Assembly: GCA_041859205.1 (NCBI GenBank)
Contig: JBHEKU010000268.1
Location: 1-21,785, forward strand
Reading direction: 5' to 3'
From: JAFDZO01 sp041859205
GTDB taxonomy: Bacteria; Bacteroidota; Ignavibacteria; Tepidaquicellales; Tepidaquicellaceae
Length of the DNA stretch: 21,785 nucleotides
Positions within the stretch are counted from its first letter, which is position 1; every line of letters starts with the position of its first letter. This document shows, piece after piece, positions 20,804 to 21,785 of this stretch. A program made the translations under genes and the position numbers. Below the pieces are notes generated by a model. It was not told where the DNA came from, did not search any database, and saw nothing but the letters and a program-made list of their open reading frames with translations.

Positions 20804-21785
20804 TTATCCGATTCTTTTTTCAAGTGCATGGTACTCATCCCACATTTCCTTAGGAAGAGCATCACCGACTTTTTCAAAGAATTCTTTCATACCGGGAAGT
20901 TCGCCTTTCCAGTTTTCATTTTTAACTTCGAGTGCTTTTTCAACTTGTTCTTTTGTCATATCAAGACCTGTGGTATCAAGTCCGCCAGTTGTCGGTACGT
21001 TACCTATTGCAGTTTTAACTGCATCGGTTTTGCCATTAAGTCTTTCGTAAACCCATTTAAGAACTCTGGCGTTCTCGCCGAATCCAGGCCATAAGAATTT
21101 GCCGTTCTCATCTGTTCTGAACCAGTTGATGTGGAAAATCTTTGGAGCTTTATCTCCGAGCTTTTTGCCCATATCGAGCCAGTGCTGGAAGTAATCTCCT
21201 GCATTGTAACCTATGAAAGGAAGCATTGCAAACGGGTCGCGTCTTATTACACCAACTGCTCCTGTTGCTGCTGCTGTTGTTTCAGAGGACATTGTTGCGC
21301 CGACGAATACACCATGCTGCCAGTCGAATGATTCATATACAAGCGGAACGTTTGTGGCTCTTCTTGCTCCGAATAAAATAGCATCGATTGGAACTCCCAT
21401 TGGGTTCTCAAATTCAGATGAGATACATGGGCACTGTGCTGCAGGTGCTGTGAAGCGTGAGTTCGGGTGAGCTGCATTGCCTTCACCTGTATAATCTCTT
21501 CCCTGCCAGTCTTTCATTCCTTCTGGTTTCTCTTTTGTGAATCCTTCCCACCATGGTTCATTCTCTTTTGTAAGAGCAACGTTGGTAAAGATTGCATTCT
21601 TATGAAGTGATGCAATTGCATTCGGATTTGTCTTTGGGTTTGTGCCGGGAGCTACGCCGAAGAATCCTGCTTCAGGGTTAATAGCATATAATCTGCCGTC
21701 TTCGCCGATATACATCCATGCGATATCATCGCCGACTGTTTTTACTTTATAGCCCTGATCTTCAAGAGCTGATACCATCATAGCA
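20804..21785 (-). CDS. pckG: Phosphoenolpyruvate carboxykinase (GTP), N-terminal half cut
   Basis: The C-terminal 326 residues of GTP-dependent PEPCK, which converts oxaloacetate and GTP to phosphoenolpyruvate, CO2 and GDP in gluconeogenesis. The window edge falls right behind the expected ACGKTN P-loop: the first residues visible are AMMVSALEDQGY. Present are GDDIAWM (metal-binding Asp), INPEAGFFGVAPGTNPKTNP, AAHPNSRFTAPAAQCP (substrate Asn and Arg), GVPIDAILFGARR, DWQHGVFVGATMSSETTAA, RRDPFAMLPFIGYNAGDYFQ and WPGFGENARVLKWVYERL (nucleotide-binding region). It ends EYHALEKRIG at a normal C-terminus. The sequence is of the GTP class and not the ATP class. The beginning of the gene lies beyond base 21785. 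Its own terminator follows. Confidence 0.96.
   Translation of the reverse strand, partial: AMMVSALEDQGYKVKTVGDDIAWMYIGEDGRLYAINPEAGFFGVAPGTNPKTNPNAIASLHKNAIFTNVALTKENEPWWEGFTKEKPEGMKDWQGRDYTGEGNAAHPNSRFTAPAAQCPCISSEFENPMGVPIDAILFGARRATNVPLVYESFDWQHGVFVGATMSSETTAAATGAVGVIRRDPFAMLPFIGYNAGDYFQHWLDMGKKLGDKAPKIFHINWFRTDENGKFLWPGFGENARVLKWVYERLNGKTDAVKTAIGNVPTTGGLDTTGLDMTKEQVEKALEVKNENWKGELPGMKEFFEKVGDALPKEMWDEYHALEKRIG

Noticed and set aside
21131..21470. Plus-strand ORFs rich in Cys or Ala over the PEPCK gene
   Set aside because: They are antisense to the highly conserved PEPCK coding sequence.

Overview
The window is an AT-rich bacterial chromosome segment of about 21.8 kb. It is almost fully coding, apart from one 731-bp intergenic stretch. 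The content suggests the Bacteroidota/Chlorobiota/Ignavibacteriota side of the tree: a tiny Hc1-type histone-H1-like protein, signal peptides ending in FAQ or FGQ, few visible Shine-Dalgarno sequences, a large SPYYN-type TPR-like protein of a kind I associate with Bacteroidota, and GTP-type PEPCK. I favour an Ignavibacteria-like organism, but this is inference from content, not from a marker gene comparison. No phage, transposase, CRISPR array, tRNA or rRNA was seen.

Layout. At 1-2064 (minus) a tight unit reads hisC, a secreted DUF3298/RsiV-like protein, then a Nudix hydrolase cut by the left edge. At 2204-4525 a nitrilase-family amidase (+) abuts tail to tail with the 500-residue TPR-like protein (-). 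At 4759-6231 a DinB-like protein diverges from sdhC-sdhD, the two membrane anchors of succinate dehydrogenase, with no sdhA or sdhB beside them. The H1-like gene follows, with a candidate promoter and a good terminator. At 6616-8723 lepA (EF4) is bracketed by two inverted copies of a 95-97-bp element built of five consecutive hairpins. At 8813-12110 lie lepB, a TerC/Alx-type membrane protein and hemW. At 12097-15132 (minus) lie a membrane-anchored protein with two L7/L12-like motifs, mgtE, and a PAP2 membrane phosphatase 9 bp behind mgtE. At 15238-17281 (plus) are three tandem paralogous outer-membrane beta-barrel genes sharing an Asp/His-rich mature N-terminus. At 17289-18517 (minus) a tail-anchored TPR protein overlaps a GNAT acetyltransferase. 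Region 18518-19248 has no gene but many short repeats and palindromes. At 19249-21785 (minus) are an EamA transporter, an 85-residue unknown protein and the C-terminal half of GTP-PEPCK cut by the right edge. A possible 16-residue ORF with a good Shine-Dalgarno runs the other way between the last two.

How it works together. Most genes are independent housekeeping or metabolic units: histidine biosynthesis, TCA/respiration, gluconeogenesis via PEPCK, protein export, translation quality, Mg and probably Mn handling, haem-related chemistry. The most distinctive material is the five-hairpin repeat pair around lepA, the repeat mosaic at 18.5-19.25 kb, the barrel-gene triplet, and the unusually frequent TTG starts (six of about two dozen genes). 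I did not find a clearly new defence or mobile system.
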